A stretch of DNA of 64,000 nucleotides from Streptomyces reniochalinae (GCF_003323735.1 NZ_QOIM01000037.1:124001-188000); one strand, 5' to 3'. Positions 1 to 8,418 are shown, counted from the first letter of the stretch. The notes: a model not told the origin generated them from the sequence alone. Numbers and translations: made by a program.

Positions 1-303
1 GTGATGGAGACCGTCACGCACACCTGGGACCTGGCCCGCGCGCTGGAGCGGGACGACACGCTGGACGAGGGTCCGGCCCACTTCGCCCTGGCGGCCGCTC
101 GGCGGGCGCTGCCGGCCGAGGGCCGTGAGGGAGCCCCGTTCGGTGAGGCGCGGCAGGTGCCCGAGGACGCCGGCGTGTACGTGCGACTCGCGGCGTGGCT
201 GGGCCGGGACCCGGAGTGGAGGATTCCCTCTGTGGAGGGCCGGCCGGGAGGCGTGAGGGGACGGGCCGGGAGGAATTCGAGCGAAAATCCTCCCATCGCG
301 TAA
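1..303 (+). CDS. DinB-like TIGR03086-type protein, C-terminal part
   Basis: The first 70 or so residues resemble the C-terminal end of the TIGR03086 / mycothiol-dependent DinB-like family: 'HTWDLARALERDD' near the start, then a hydrophobic helix and a 'LAAWLGRDPEW' tail. Members fold as four-helix bundles and often bind a metal; the substrate of this one cannot be told. Homology runs from the first codons, so the gene begins upstream of the window and the GTG/ATG at the edge is probably internal. The last 25 or so residues (Arg/Gly-rich) look unconserved. A hairpin at 268-294 (7-bp arms GGGAGGA/TCCTCCC) lies just before the stop. Confidence 0.6.
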   Translation: MMETVTHTWDLARALERDDTLDEGPAHFALAAARRALPAEGREGAPFGEARQVPEDAGVYVRLAAWLGRDPEWRIPSVEGRPGGVRGRAGRNSSENPPIA

Positions 304-546
304 CCGTACGAAAGACGCCTCGTTGGGCAGGATGCGCGGAGGCGACTGGAGCAGTAGGCGACGAAAGTGCGTGAAGTGGTGGTGGCCGGCTGAGGCGCAG
401 CCCACAGGGCCCCTTGCCGGTAGTGCGGTACGTGGGAAGACATGAGCTGATCTCCGCTCCTGGTTCCTGGATACGGACACCTGCCGACCCCCAGGCGATC
501 GGGGTCTTCCGGACATGTCCGCAACCAAGACCCGAGGGGGTCACCC

Positions 547-1374
547 ATGTACACCGATTCCGTCCTCCTGGAGTCGCGCAGCGCGCGCTTCGGGCTCGCG
601 CACAAGGTCGAAGTCCTCGACAAAGTGAAGGCACTGGCGTTTTCCACAGGCAGTGCACAGGCCACCACCCGGGATGTGGCCAACTACTTCGAAGTGCCTC
701 CGAAAACTGTGGAAAAACTCGCCGAGCGGCACCGCGAAGAGCTCACACACAACGGGATGACCGTGCTCCGGGGCTCTGACCTGGAAGAATTTGTGACCGA
801 CAAGTTGTCGGTCACAAAACTCGAAGGGCCGAGTTATCCACAGCGCGTGCGGAGCCTGACCGTCTTCGACCGCCGCGCCGTCCTCACCGTGGCGATGCTG
901 CTGCGGGACAGCGTCATCGCGCAGCGGGTCCGCACCTACCTTCTCGATGCCGAGGAGAGCGCCCGTACCGACACCGTCCACCCCGGCGTGGAAGCGGTGC
1001 GGCGGGCGACGGAGGAGCTGCGTCAGACGGTCCGCACACTGGCGGCGGGGTACGGCTCGCTCGACCGCAGGGTCACCCGCCTGGAGACCTCCGGGACCGA
1101 GCTGGGCACCGTCCTGCGGGAGCTGGGCCCCGTGCTCGGACGGATGTCCGCGCGGGTCGACCGGGTGGACCACCGGCTGGCGGAGACCGACCGGCGCACC
1201 GAGCGCACCGAGCAGGTGGTGTGCGCGATGAGTCAGCGCCTCGCCGACATGGGCGAGGAGATGCGCGAGATGCGCCAGGACCTGCGCTCGGTGATGCGGG
1301 CCATCGACGCGAGGCCCGTACCGCCACAGCTGCTGCTGCCCCGGCAGACCCCGCCCCGCCCGCGCGAGCAGTGA
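547..1374 (+). CDS. antirepressor-like DNA-binding regulator with C-terminal coiled coil
   Basis: 275 residues; ATG chosen because GAGGGGG lies 7 nt upstream. Residues 1-90 have the look of the actinomycete proteins that pair a small DNA-binding domain ('DVANYFEVPPKTVEKLAERHREEL', a likely recognition helix) with a phage antirepressor-type module ('FDRRAVLTVAMLLRDSVIAQRVRTYLLDAE', residues 115-145). Residues 160-255 are a long heptad-patterned segment rich in Arg/Glu ('LDRRVTRLETS', 'RVDRVDHRLAETDRRTERTE'), so the protein probably oligomerises as a coiled coil. It stands alone. The gene contains a 29-bp palindrome just after the DNA-binding part. Function unknown; a transcriptional regulator is inferred. 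Confidence 0.6.
   Translation: MYTDSVLLESRSARFGLAHKVEVLDKVKALAFSTGSAQATTRDVANYFEVPPKTVEKLAERHREELTHNGMTVLRGSDLEEFVTDKLSVTKLEGPSYPQRVRSLTVFDRRAVLTVAMLLRDSVIAQRVRTYLLDAEESARTDTVHPGVEAVRRATEELRQTVRTLAAGYGSLDRRVTRLETSGTELGTVLRELGPVLGRMSARVDRVDHRLAETDRRTERTEQVVCAMSQRLADMGEEMREMRQDLRSVMRAIDARPVPPQLLLPRQTPPRPREQ
790..818. promoter_or_regulatory. 29-bp palindrome inside the coding sequence
   Basis: Two perfect 14-bp arms, TTTGTGACCGACAA and TTGTCGGTCACAAA, flank a single G. It lies inside the regulator gene, right after the DNA-binding domain region. It could be an intragenic operator for the protein itself or form a very stable mRNA hairpin; either role is inference. The A+T-rich ends contrast with the surrounding G+C-rich sequence. 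Confidence 0.55.
834..842 (+). promoter_or_regulatory. DnaA-box-like 9-mer
   Basis: TTATCCACA matches the classical DnaA box; Streptomyces DnaA is known to prefer TTGTCCACA. It is 16 bp after the 29-bp palindrome. Isolated, so it may be chance. Confidence 0.25.
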
Positions 1375-1530
1375 CAGGCGTGACACGCCAGGCAACGTGA
1401 CAGGCGGAGCAATGTGACACGCACGGCGCCCCCGGCTCGCGGCCCGCAACCGCCGGGGGCGCCGTCCCGTTTGACACAGCGCCCCGGACACACGGAAGCC
1501 ACCGGCCCGCATCGCTCAAGGAGCTCACCC

Positions 1531-2157
1531 ATGCGCACACGGAAACGCCGGACGGCTGTAGCCGCTGCCGCCGCCCTGGCGACGGCGGCCCTGATGTGCG
1601 CTCCGGCCTCGGGGGCGGCGCCCGGACACACGGCGCAGGCGGTCCGGACGCCGCCTCCGCCGTCGGTCCGCGGCGGGGCGCTCACCGCCGTCGCGAAGGT
1701 GTCCGCCGACCGGCTGGCGCTGGCGGACCTGGTGGCAGCGGCGAAGTACGGCACGGGTGAGCCGATCAGCGATCCGGCGCGCGAGCGCGCGGTGCTGGAC
1801 GACGTGGCCGAGCGGTCCGCGGCCAGCGGGGTGGACCGGCGCCTGGCCACGGCCGTCTTCCGCGATCAGATCGAGGCGAGCAAGGACGTCCAGCGGGGAC
1901 TGTTCAACCGGTGGGCCCGGTATCCGTCCGAGCGCCCGGCGCGGCGGCCGGAGCTGGCCGGGGAGGTGCGTCCGCGGCTCGACCGGATCACCGTCCGGCT
2001 GCTGGACGGGCTCGCCGCCGCCGGGCGGCCGCGGAACCGGCCCTCGTGTGCGCCGCGGCTCATGGCCGGCGCGGTCCGCGAGGCGGGGGAGCGCCGTTTC
2101 GACGCGCTGCACGCCCGGGGCCTGCTCAGGGCGCTGCCCTCCGTCTGCGAGGCGTGA
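1531..2157 (+). CDS. secreted chorismate mutase (AroQ-gamma type)
   Basis: Would convert chorismate to prephenate outside the cytoplasm. The ATG is preceded by AAGGAG at a 7-nt spacing; an upstream GTG would add 39 poorly conserved residues. The 208-aa protein begins with an Arg/Lys-rich stretch and an Ala-rich hydrophobic segment ending 'ASGAAPG', a signal peptide. The body has the AroQ helical signature: 'LADLVAAAKYGTGEPISDP', then 'DQIEASKDVQRGLFNRWARYP' (residues about 110-130) with the Lys/Gln/Arg pattern that lines the active site, and a C-terminal Cys pair typical of exported members. Monocistronic, with a regulator gene 139 nt downstream. Its physiological role in streptomycetes is not settled. 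Confidence 0.82.
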   Translation: MRTRKRRTAVAAAAALATAALMCAPASGAAPGHTAQAVRTPPPPSVRGGALTAVAKVSADRLALADLVAAAKYGTGEPISDPARERAVLDDVAERSAASGVDRRLATAVFRDQIEASKDVQRGLFNRWARYPSERPARRPELAGEVRPRLDRITVRLLDGLAAAGRPRNRPSCAPRLMAGAVREAGERRFDALHARGLLRALPSVCEA

Positions 2158-2179
2158 GGGGAGTCTCCTCGCCCAGGTG

Positions 2180-2208
2180 TTCGGACCCGCGCGAGGCGGT
2201 TGTAGGAT
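2180..2208 (+). promoter_or_regulatory. candidate promoter of the GntR gene
   Basis: TTCGGA and TAGGAT hexamers are separated by 17 bp, a good principal-sigma-type promoter for Streptomyces. The expected start site (about 2215) falls inside the left arm of the inverted repeat that follows. Confidence 0.45.
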
Positions 2209-2210
2209 GA

Positions 2211-2262
2211 CTGGGCAACCGGGCGAATCGCGTGAGGCTCTCGCGGAAGTCCGGTTGCCCAG
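2211..2262. promoter_or_regulatory. 12-bp inverted repeat, candidate autoregulatory operator
   Basis: CTGGGCAACCGG and its exact complement CCGGTTGCCCAG are 28 nt apart and sit between the predicted -10 box and the GntR start codon. The placement suits repression by looping or by two bound dimers; a leader hairpin is the alternative. Each arm also contains GGCAACC/GGTTGCC. Confidence 0.5.
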
Positions 2263-2296
2263 ACATCCGGATCGCGGAACCGACAGGAGCCAGGGC

Positions 2297-3007
2297 ATGG
2301 CGTTGCGTGCCGCCGGACGGCAGTCGCTCGTCGACACGGTCGTCGGTGAGCTGCGGGCGCAGCTGACCGCGGGTGAGTGGGCGGTGGGTGAGCGCATCCC
2401 GACGGAACACGCGCTGGCCGAGCAGCTCCAGGTCGGCCGCAACACCGTGCGGGAGGCGGTGCGCGTCCTGGTGCACTCCGGGATGCTGCGCTCACGGCAG
2501 GGCGAGGGCACGTTCGTCGTGGCCACGGCCGACCCGGGCGAGATCGTCCGCGGGGTGCAGCGCGCCGACGTACGCGACGTGCTGGAGCTGCGCATCGCGC
2601 TGGAGGCCGAGGGCGCCCGGCTGGCCGCCCTGCGGCATCAGCCGTCCGATCTGGAGCGGATGCGGGCCTCGCTGGCCGCGCAGGCGGCCTTCCGGGACAG
2701 CCGGGGGCAGCCGGCGGACGGCCAGTACGAGCTGTACGCGGAACACGACATCGAGTTCCACGTCGCCGTCGTGGACGCGGCGCACAACGCCGCGCTGAGC
2801 GCGACGTACGCCTGGTTCAGCAGTTCGGTACGGGACGCGCTGGTCGCCTCGTTGCACGACCGGCACATGCCCCGCATCCACGAGACCGACCACCACGACC
2901 TCGTCGACGCCATCGCGACCGGCGACCCCGAGGTCGCGGAGCGGGCCGCCAGGGAGCTGCTCGCCAAGCCGAAGCAGGCCGTCGACACGCTCCTCGGCGC
3001 GGAGTGA
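2297..3007 (+). CDS. GntR-family regulator, FadR/FCD subfamily
   Basis: 236 residues from the ATG that follows CAGGAG; an ATG 90 nt upstream lies in the predicted promoter and is unlikely. The N-terminus carries the GntR winged helix ('ERIPTEHALAEQLQVGRNTVREAVRVLVHSGMLRSRQGEGTFV' in outline, residues about 35-75), and the rest is an all-helical FCD effector domain with the metal/ligand Asp-His pattern ('DIEFHVAVVDAAHN', 'TDHHDLVDAI'). It overlaps the region just upstream of a CynX-type transporter gene 80 nt away, so it probably controls that transporter as well as itself through the inverted repeat upstream. Ligand unknown. Confidence 0.85.
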   Translation: MALRAAGRQSLVDTVVGELRAQLTAGEWAVGERIPTEHALAEQLQVGRNTVREAVRVLVHSGMLRSRQGEGTFVVATADPGEIVRGVQRADVRDVLELRIALEAEGARLAALRHQPSDLERMRASLAAQAAFRDSRGQPADGQYELYAEHDIEFHVAVVDAAHNAALSATYAWFSSSVRDALVASLHDRHMPRIHETDHHDLVDAIATGDPEVAERAARELLAKPKQAVDTLLGAE

Positions 3008-3087
3008 ATGTCCACTCCCCTTTCGGCGTGAGGGTGCGCCTGCCGGCGTCCCCCGCGCGCCACCGTTCGTCAGAAAGGCACCACCGC

Positions 3088-4456
3088 ATGTCCCCGTCCC
3101 CCAGGGAAGGACTCACACCCACCGCGGAAGGGCTCACCACCGAGGAGCTCCTTTCGGCCGAACTGATCGACGCGGAGGAGGACCTGGCACCGGCGCCACC
3201 GGTGGCGGCGGCCCGCAGGCGGCTGCGTGCGCATCCGCTGCTGCTGTTCGTCGGTATCGTCCTGGCGTCGCTCAACATGCGCGCCGCGCTCGCGGGGGTC
3301 TCTCCCGTGCTGAGCGAGATCAGCGACGACTTCCACATGACCTCGACGGTCAGCAGCCTGGTCACCACCATTCCGCTGATCTTCATGGGCGTGGTCTCGC
3401 CGCTGGCGCCGAAGCTGGCGCGGCGCTGGGGCACCGAGACGGTGCTCCTCGGCGCCCTCGTGCTGCTCGCGGGCGGCATAGTGCTGCGGATCGCGCCGGC
3501 GGGCGTCGCGCTGTTCGGCGGGTGCGCGGTGGTCGGTTCCGGGATCGCGCTGCTGAACGTGCTGATGCCGGGCCTGATCAAGAGGGACTTCCCCGAGAAG
3601 GCCGCCGGCATGACGGCGCTGTACTCGACGGCGATGATCCTGGGCGCGACCGTCTCGGCGGCCGCCGCCGTTCCGCTGGAGCACGCGCTGGGCGGCTGGC
3701 GCGGTTCGCTGGTCTCCTGGGCGCTGCTGGCGGCGATCGCGGCGTGCGCGTGGCTGCCGCAGGCCGTCCTCGCGCGGCGCGGTACCCCCCACGGTGAGGC
3801 CGCGGCCGTGCCGGCGAGGCGGTCGGGGCCGTCGGGTTCCGCGGCGCCGGCCCCGGTCGCCACGGACGGGCCGAAGCTGACCCGCTCGCCGCTGGCCTGG
3901 CAGATCACCCTCTTCATGGGCTCCCAGTCGCTGATCGCCTACGTGACGATCGCCTGGCTGCCGACGCTCTTCACCGACCACGGTATGAGCAAGGCGAGCG
4001 CGGGCCTGGTCTTCGCGTTCAGCACGCTGGTGCAGATGGGCGGCTCTTTCGTGGTGCCGACGCTGGCCGGGCGGATGCGCGGGCAGCGTCTGCTGTGCGC
4101 CGTGGTGGCGCTTGTTCATGGCACTGGGCATCGCCGGTCTGCTGATCGCGCCGGTGGGCGGCGCCTGGGTGTGGGCGACGCTGCTGGGCCTCGGCCAGGG
4201 CGGTGCGCTCGGTCTCGCCCTGACGCTGATGGTGCTGCGCTCCGGCGACGCGCACACCGCCGCACGGCTGTCGGGCATGGCGCAGACGTGGGGCTATCTG
4301 CTGGCTGCCGCGGGTCCGCTCGTGCTCGGCGCCGTGCACCAGATGACGGGCGGTTGGACGGTCCCGGTCGTGCTGCTGCTGTGCGTGTGCGGTGCGCTCG
4401 TGCTGCTCGGCCTCGGTGCGGGCCGCGACCGCAGGATCGGCGCCTCGGCGGGCTGA
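3088..4456 (+). pseudogene. CynX/NimT-type MFS transporter, frameshifted
   Basis: Would be a 12-helix MFS permease of about 456 residues (cyanate/2-nitroimidazole transporter family). Reading starts at ATG after AAAGG and runs through helices 'LLLFVGIVLASLNMRAALAG' to 'FVVPTLAGRMRGQRLLCAVVAL'. At about 4110 the frame breaks: 'gcgcttgttc' would read AL-F if one T were removed, and the remaining helices ('MALGIAGLLIAPVGGAWVWA' to 'VLLLCVCGALVLLGLG') follow in the +1 frame with a proper stop at 4456. A one-base insertion is the simplest explanation. Without it the gene is intact, so a sequencing error is possible. The unshifted frame runs on to 5481 over the downstream genes with no homology. 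Confidence 0.8.
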
Positions 4457-4457
4457 G

Positions 4458-4520
4458 CCACCGACCTGTCGGAAACACCACCGGCCTGTCGGGAACAGGC
4501 GAGCCACCGGCCTGTCAGAA
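4458..4520. repeat. three imperfect direct repeats
   Basis: Copies of CCACCGRCCTGTCRG-AA start at 4458, 4478 and 4504, directly after the transporter stop codon. Role unknown; possibly slippage products. Confidence 0.6.
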
Positions 4521-4523
4521 GTG

Positions 4524-4565
4524 GGCGGGTGGGAGCGGAAATCGCGCTCCCACCCGCCGTTTTTT
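4524..4565 (+). terminator. strong intrinsic terminator
   Basis: GGCGGGTGGGAGCG pairs perfectly (14 bp) with CGCTCCCACCCGCC across a 7-nt loop, followed by G and six T. It closes the transporter gene and lies between convergent units, so the hairpin may also stop the ABC operon from the other side. Confidence 0.9.
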
Positions 4566-4626
4566 CACCGTACTGGAACGCCGGGTACTCCCCCTCGGAC
4601 ACTCTGTCGCCCAGCAGCCCCCTCGC

Positions 4627-5349
4627 TCACTCCTCGCCCGCCAGCGTCAGGGTGCGCAGCTTCTGCCCGGCGAAGAGGGTGCCGCCCACGGTGACCACGA
4701 CGAGGAGCACCACCGCCGTCGGCAGTCCGACGGCGGAGCTGATGTCGGCTCCGCTGCCCGCGACCTTCTCGGCCAGCGCCAGTGCCCACTGCTGCACGCT
4801 GAGCGTCTTGGCACCGCCCACGAGGCTGCCGATGAGCGCCTCCCAGATGAGCGCGTACGCAAGGCCGATCACCACGGCGTGCCTGCTGACCGTTCCCAGC
4901 AGCAGGAACAGCGCGCTGTAGGCGACCGAGGCGACCACGGCGGCGAGCGCGTAGGCGACGGCGATCTGCTGGCTGTTGCCGTTGAGCACGAAGCCGGCGA
5001 CCAGCACGGGGACGGCGGAGAACACCGCGGTCACACCGGAGGCGACGAGAAACTTGGTGAGGATGACGGAGGGGCGCGGTACCGGCTTGGACAGCAGGTA
5101 GACGACAGAACCGTCGTCGATCTCGGGGCCGATGGCGCCTGTTCCGGCGATCACGCCGACCAGTGGCACCAGGGTGGCGAGGGCGAAATCGCCCAGAAGT
5201 TGGCTGGCGACCGCGTCGTCCGCGCCGTTCATGGCGCGGACGGCGGCGGACACCACGAGCAGCAGGGCCGGCAGCGCGCACAGGATGAGGGCGCGGCGGC
5301 GGCCCAGGAGCGCGCGGTAGGTGAGCCGCGCGACCGTCGGGTTGAACAT
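4627..5349 (-). CDS. ABC-2 type exporter permease (second transporter)
   Basis: 240-residue integral membrane subunit with about six hydrophobic segments ('ALILCALPALLLVVSAAVRA', 'LATLVPLVGVIAGTGAIG', 'GVTAVFSAVPVLVAGFVLNG', 'LAAVVASVAYSALFLLLGTV', 'VGLPTAVVLLVVVTVGGTLF'). The 'EIDDGSVVYLLSKPVPR' loop after helix 2 is the typical ABC-2 permease signature. It is the last gene of the four-gene reverse operon, 22 nt after its ATPase partner, and should form a heteromeric exporter with it. Substrate unknown; membrane-active peptides, lipids or drugs are the usual suspects for such pairs. Confidence 0.85.
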   Translation of the reverse strand: MFNPTVARLTYRALLGRRRALILCALPALLLVVSAAVRAMNGADDAVASQLLGDFALATLVPLVGVIAGTGAIGPEIDDGSVVYLLSKPVPRPSVILTKFLVASGVTAVFSAVPVLVAGFVLNGNSQQIAVAYALAAVVASVAYSALFLLLGTVSRHAVVIGLAYALIWEALIGSLVGGAKTLSVQQWALALAEKVAGSGADISSAVGLPTAVVLLVVVTVGGTLFAGQKLRTLTLAGEE

Positions 5350-5371
5350 CAGGTCAGCTCCTTTCCGCCGC

Positions 5372-6322
5372 TCAGGCCGCGACGAGGTACGAGAAGACGC
5401 TCTCCAGGGACTCGTCGGAGGGCGAGACGGTGTAGAGCCGGATTCCGTGCTCCCTCGCGACGCGCGGGAGCAGGGTGGTGAAGCGCGTGAAGTCGACGGC
5501 CTGGATGCGCAGTGCGTCCTCTGTCCTGTCCAGTTCGATGCCTGCCGTGGAGGCGTCCGCGATGAGCGCCGCGGCGAGCCGCCTGTCGTCGCTGGAGCGC
5601 ACCAGGTAGCGGTGTGGACGGTCGGTCATCAGGCGGCGGATCTTGCGGAAGTCGCCGCTGGCCGCGTGCCGTCCGGCGACGATGACCTCGATGTGGGAGG
5701 CGAGCTGTTCGACCTCCTCCAGGATGTGCGAGGAGAACAGCACGGTGCGCCCCTCGTCGCCCATCCGGCGCAGCAGCTCCATCAGCTGCATGCGCTGGCG
5801 CGGGTCCATCCCGTTGAACGGCTCGTCCAGCAGCAGCACGGAGGGGTGGTGCACCAGGGCGGAGGCCATCTTCACGCGCTGCCGCATGCCCTTGGAGTAG
5901 GTGGAGATGCGGCGTTCTTGCGCGTACTCCATCTCGACGGTGGCCAGCGCCTCGGCGGCGGCCGCACGGGGGTCGGGCAGGCCGTGGAGTTCGGCGTTGG
6001 CCAGCACGAACTCGTGCCCCGTCAGAAAGTCGTACATTCCCTCCCGTTCGGGCACCAGGCCGATGTGCCGGTAGGAGTCCTCGTTGCGCCAGATCGGTGT
6101 GGCCGCGTTGCGGCTGCCGTCCGGCCCTGGGGTGGGCTCCAGGGTGACGCTGCCGTTGGAGGGGGCGAGGAATCCGCCCATCATGTGGATGAGCGTGGAC
6201 TTCCCCGCGCCGTTGGGGCCGAGCAGTCCTGTGACACCGGGGCTGATGTCCATGGTGATGTCGTTGACCGCGACGACGTTGCCGAACCAGCGGGAGACGC
6301 GGTCGATGTGGATCTCGGTCAC
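5372..6322 (-). CDS. ABC exporter ATPase (second transporter)
   Basis: 316 residues from GTG, which overlaps the stop of the preceding permease gene by 4 nt (GTGA). It has Walker A 'GPNGAGKST' (about residue 34), signature 'YSKGMRQRVKMASAL', Walker B 'VLLLDEPFNGMD', and H-loop 'SSHIL'. The signature is the degenerate SKGM form common in export ATPases of the CcmA/DrrA group. A C-terminal domain of about 90 residues follows the NBD, as usual for drug/peptide exporters. It should energise the 240-aa permease encoded next. Confidence 0.9.
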   Translation of the reverse strand: MTEIHIDRVSRWFGNVVAVNDITMDISPGVTGLLGPNGAGKSTLIHMMGGFLAPSNGSVTLEPTPGPDGSRNAATPIWRNEDSYRHIGLVPEREGMYDFLTGHEFVLANAELHGLPDPRAAAAEALATVEMEYAQERRISTYSKGMRQRVKMASALVHHPSVLLLDEPFNGMDPRQRMQLMELLRRMGDEGRTVLFSSHILEEVEQLASHIEVIVAGRHAASGDFRKIRRLMTDRPHRYLVRSSDDRRLAAALIADASTAGIELDRTEDALRIQAVDFTRFTTLLPRVAREHGIRLYTVSPSDESLESVFSYLVAA

Positions 6323-7296
6323 AGTCCGGCCTTTCGGTAGCGGCGCTGCAAGAGGGCGTAGAAGCAGACCAGGAGCGCGGCGAGGACGACGAGGTAGACG
6401 GCGCCCTGCGCGCCGGTGAGGTCCTGCCCGCCGGGGAACTGGGAGGAGCCGCCGAGGAACGTGGACTGGATGCCGTCCAGCAGCGTGCCGGGCGAGGCGA
6501 CACCGAGCCAGCCGACGGCCTCCTTGCTGTCGGAGGTCCAGGCGATCCCCTGGAGCGCGGTGATGAGGAAGAACGGCACCGTGACGGCGACGATGATCGC
6601 CGCGATGCCGAAGCCGCGGCGCGGGGTCAGGGCCGCGATCCATGCGGCGATCGCGGCGTGCAGCAGCGCGAACAGCGCGCAGAAGACGAGGCCCTGGGCC
6701 GCCGCCCCGCTCTGCTCGGCGAAGCCGAGTTTCGCCAGCAGCGCTCCGGCGTACATGATCAACACAGGCGCTGCGGTGAAGACGAAGAGCGCCGCGGACA
6801 GTGCCGCGAACTTGGCCACCACGTAGTCGCCGCGTTCCATCGGCCGCGAGAAGTACAGCGGTGTCGTCTTGAACCGCAGGTCGAGGGAGAACGCCTGGGG
6901 CGCGGCGGCGGCGAGGTAGATGCCGATGAGCGGCTGCATCATCAGCACGTACTCGGAGTAGCCGACCGGCAGGTCGTCGCTCTTGGCCACGACGCTGACG
7001 GCGACGACGATCGCGGCCGGCACGCTCACCGCGGCGAACAGCAGCATCGGCAGAACCTTCGACTTCGCCGAGCGTCCCAGCCCGTAGGCGCCGCGCAGCG
7101 TCTGGCTGAACAGCGCGCGCCGCGCGTAGGAGCGGCCGAGACGGGGGCCCTCGTAGCCGCGGTAGCCGATGTTGTGGATGACGTCCTGGCCGCGCCCTGG
7201 CCTGCTGCCGCCGCCCGCGGGGGCGGAGCCCGCGCTGCCGGGGGGTGCGGGGGCGTGGGCCGGTGTGGCGTGTGCGGGGGTGCGGTCAGGCGACAT
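6319..7296 (-). CDS. ABC-2 type exporter permease (first transporter)
   Basis: 325 residues. The N-terminal 35 residues are Pro/Ala/Gly-rich and cytoplasmic, then 'IGYRGYEGPRLGRSYARRALF' leads into six membrane segments, including 'VLPMLLFAAVSVPAAIVVAV' and 'AVYLVVLAALLVCFYALLQR'. The motif 'FKTTPLYFSRPMERGDYVVAKF' is typical of ABC-2 permeases. The start overlaps the preceding ATPase by 11 nt and the stop overlaps the next ATPase by 4 nt, so the genes are translationally coupled. Confidence 0.85.
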   Translation of the reverse strand: MSPDRTPAHATPAHAPAPPGSAGSAPAGGGSRPGRGQDVIHNIGYRGYEGPRLGRSYARRALFSQTLRGAYGLGRSAKSKVLPMLLFAAVSVPAAIVVAVSVVAKSDDLPVGYSEYVLMMQPLIGIYLAAAAPQAFSLDLRFKTTPLYFSRPMERGDYVVAKFAALSAALFVFTAAPVLIMYAGALLAKLGFAEQSGAAAQGLVFCALFALLHAAIAAWIAALTPRRGFGIAAIIVAVTVPFFLITALQGIAWTSDSKEAVGWLGVASPGTLLDGIQSTFLGGSSQFPGGQDLTGAQGAVYLVVLAALLVCFYALLQRRYRKAGL

Positions 7297-8242
7297 CGCC
7301 GGCGCTCCTTTCCGTGAAGACCTCGGAGATCTGGTGCCTGCGCTGTTCCATGCGGACCAGCCCGAGGCCGAGGTGGGCCGCGGTGTCCCGCACGGTGTCG
7401 TAGACCGACTCGTCGGCGAGGTCGAGGGTGACCAGGTGGCCGGCGCCGGGCGCCAGGGCGCCGGCGGGACCCGGCTCGTGCGGGGCGCATCCCGCCTGCC
7501 GCAGCGCCTCGCGCAGCGCCGCGGTGCCGTCCGGGTGCGCGTCGGTGTCGGTGACCTCGACGGCGAGGACGGCGGTGCGCTGGGTGAAGTCGGCGGTGGA
7601 GGAGGAGCGCAGCAGCTTGCCGCCGTCGATGACGACGATGTGGTCGCTGGTGCGCTCCAACTCGCCCAGCAGGTGCGAGGTGACCAGCACGGAGATGCCG
7701 AAGTCGGTGTGCACGCGGCGGATGAGGCCGAGCATCTCGTCACGGCCGACGGGGTCGAGGCCGTTGGTGGGCTCGTCCAGGAGGACGAGGCGCGGGTCGT
7801 GGACGAGGGCTTGGGCGAGCTTGACCCGCTGCTTCATGCCCGTCGAGTACCCGCCCATGGGGCGGTAGCGCTCCTCGTACAGGCCGACGTGGCGCAGCGT
7901 GTCCGCGGTGCGCTCGCGGGCCGCCGTCGTGGGCAGCCCCGACATCCGCGCCATGTGGACGACGAACTCGGTAGCGGACACGTCCGGTGGCAGGCAGTCG
8001 TGCTCGGGCATGTAGCCGACGCGCTCCCGGATCGCGCCGCCCTGGGTGGCCACGTCCATGCCGAGCACGGAGGCCGTGCCCTGGGTGGCGGGGGCCAGCC
8101 CGAGCAGAATCTTGATCAGGGTGGACTTTCCGGCCCCGTTGGCGCCGACCAGGCCGGTGACCCCCGGCTCGACGCCGACGGTCAGCCGGTCCAGTGCGGT
8201 CACCCTGGGGTACCGCTTGCTGAGGCTTTCGATCGCGATCAC
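7286..8242 (-). CDS. ABC exporter ATPase (first transporter)
   Basis: 318 residues. A GTG at 8248 would sit too close to the GAAGGG ribosome-binding site, so the GTG 6 nt further in ('MIAIESLSKRYP') is preferred. It has Walker A 'GANGAGKST', signature 'YSTGMKQRVKLAQAL', Walker B 'LVLLDEPTNGLDP' and 'TSHLLGELERTSDH'. The first gene of the operon ATPase-permease-ATPase-permease, which encodes two separate exporters of the same architecture and was probably made by tandem duplication. No regulator is adjacent. Confidence 0.9.
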   Translation of the reverse strand: MIAIESLSKRYPRVTALDRLTVGVEPGVTGLVGANGAGKSTLIKILLGLAPATQGTASVLGMDVATQGGAIRERVGYMPEHDCLPPDVSATEFVVHMARMSGLPTTAARERTADTLRHVGLYEERYRPMGGYSTGMKQRVKLAQALVHDPRLVLLDEPTNGLDPVGRDEMLGLIRRVHTDFGISVLVTSHLLGELERTSDHIVVIDGGKLLRSSSTADFTQRTAVLAVEVTDTDAHPDGTAALREALRQAGCAPHEPGPAGALAPGAGHLVTLDLADESVYDTVRDTAAHLGLGLVRMEQRRHQISEVFTERSAGDVA

Positions 8243-8418
8243 AGTCACCCTTCGACGGTACGAACGGCTCGTCGCGTCCGCGTCAGACGCGGTGTCGGTT
8301 TCCCGGCCGCCGCCCGTACTTCTCAGGTGCGTGGGGCCGTACGCCTCAGGTCGGAGAGGCCCGTAGGGGCACTGCACCAAGGTCATGGTCCGGGCTCCGG
8401 TCAGGACCGAGCGCGAAG

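Noticed and set aside
3004..5481. A continuous 825-codon frame covering the transporter and the terminator region
   Set aside because: Homology stops at about 4110 and the rest runs antisense over the ABC permease and past a strong terminator; it is a frameshift artefact.
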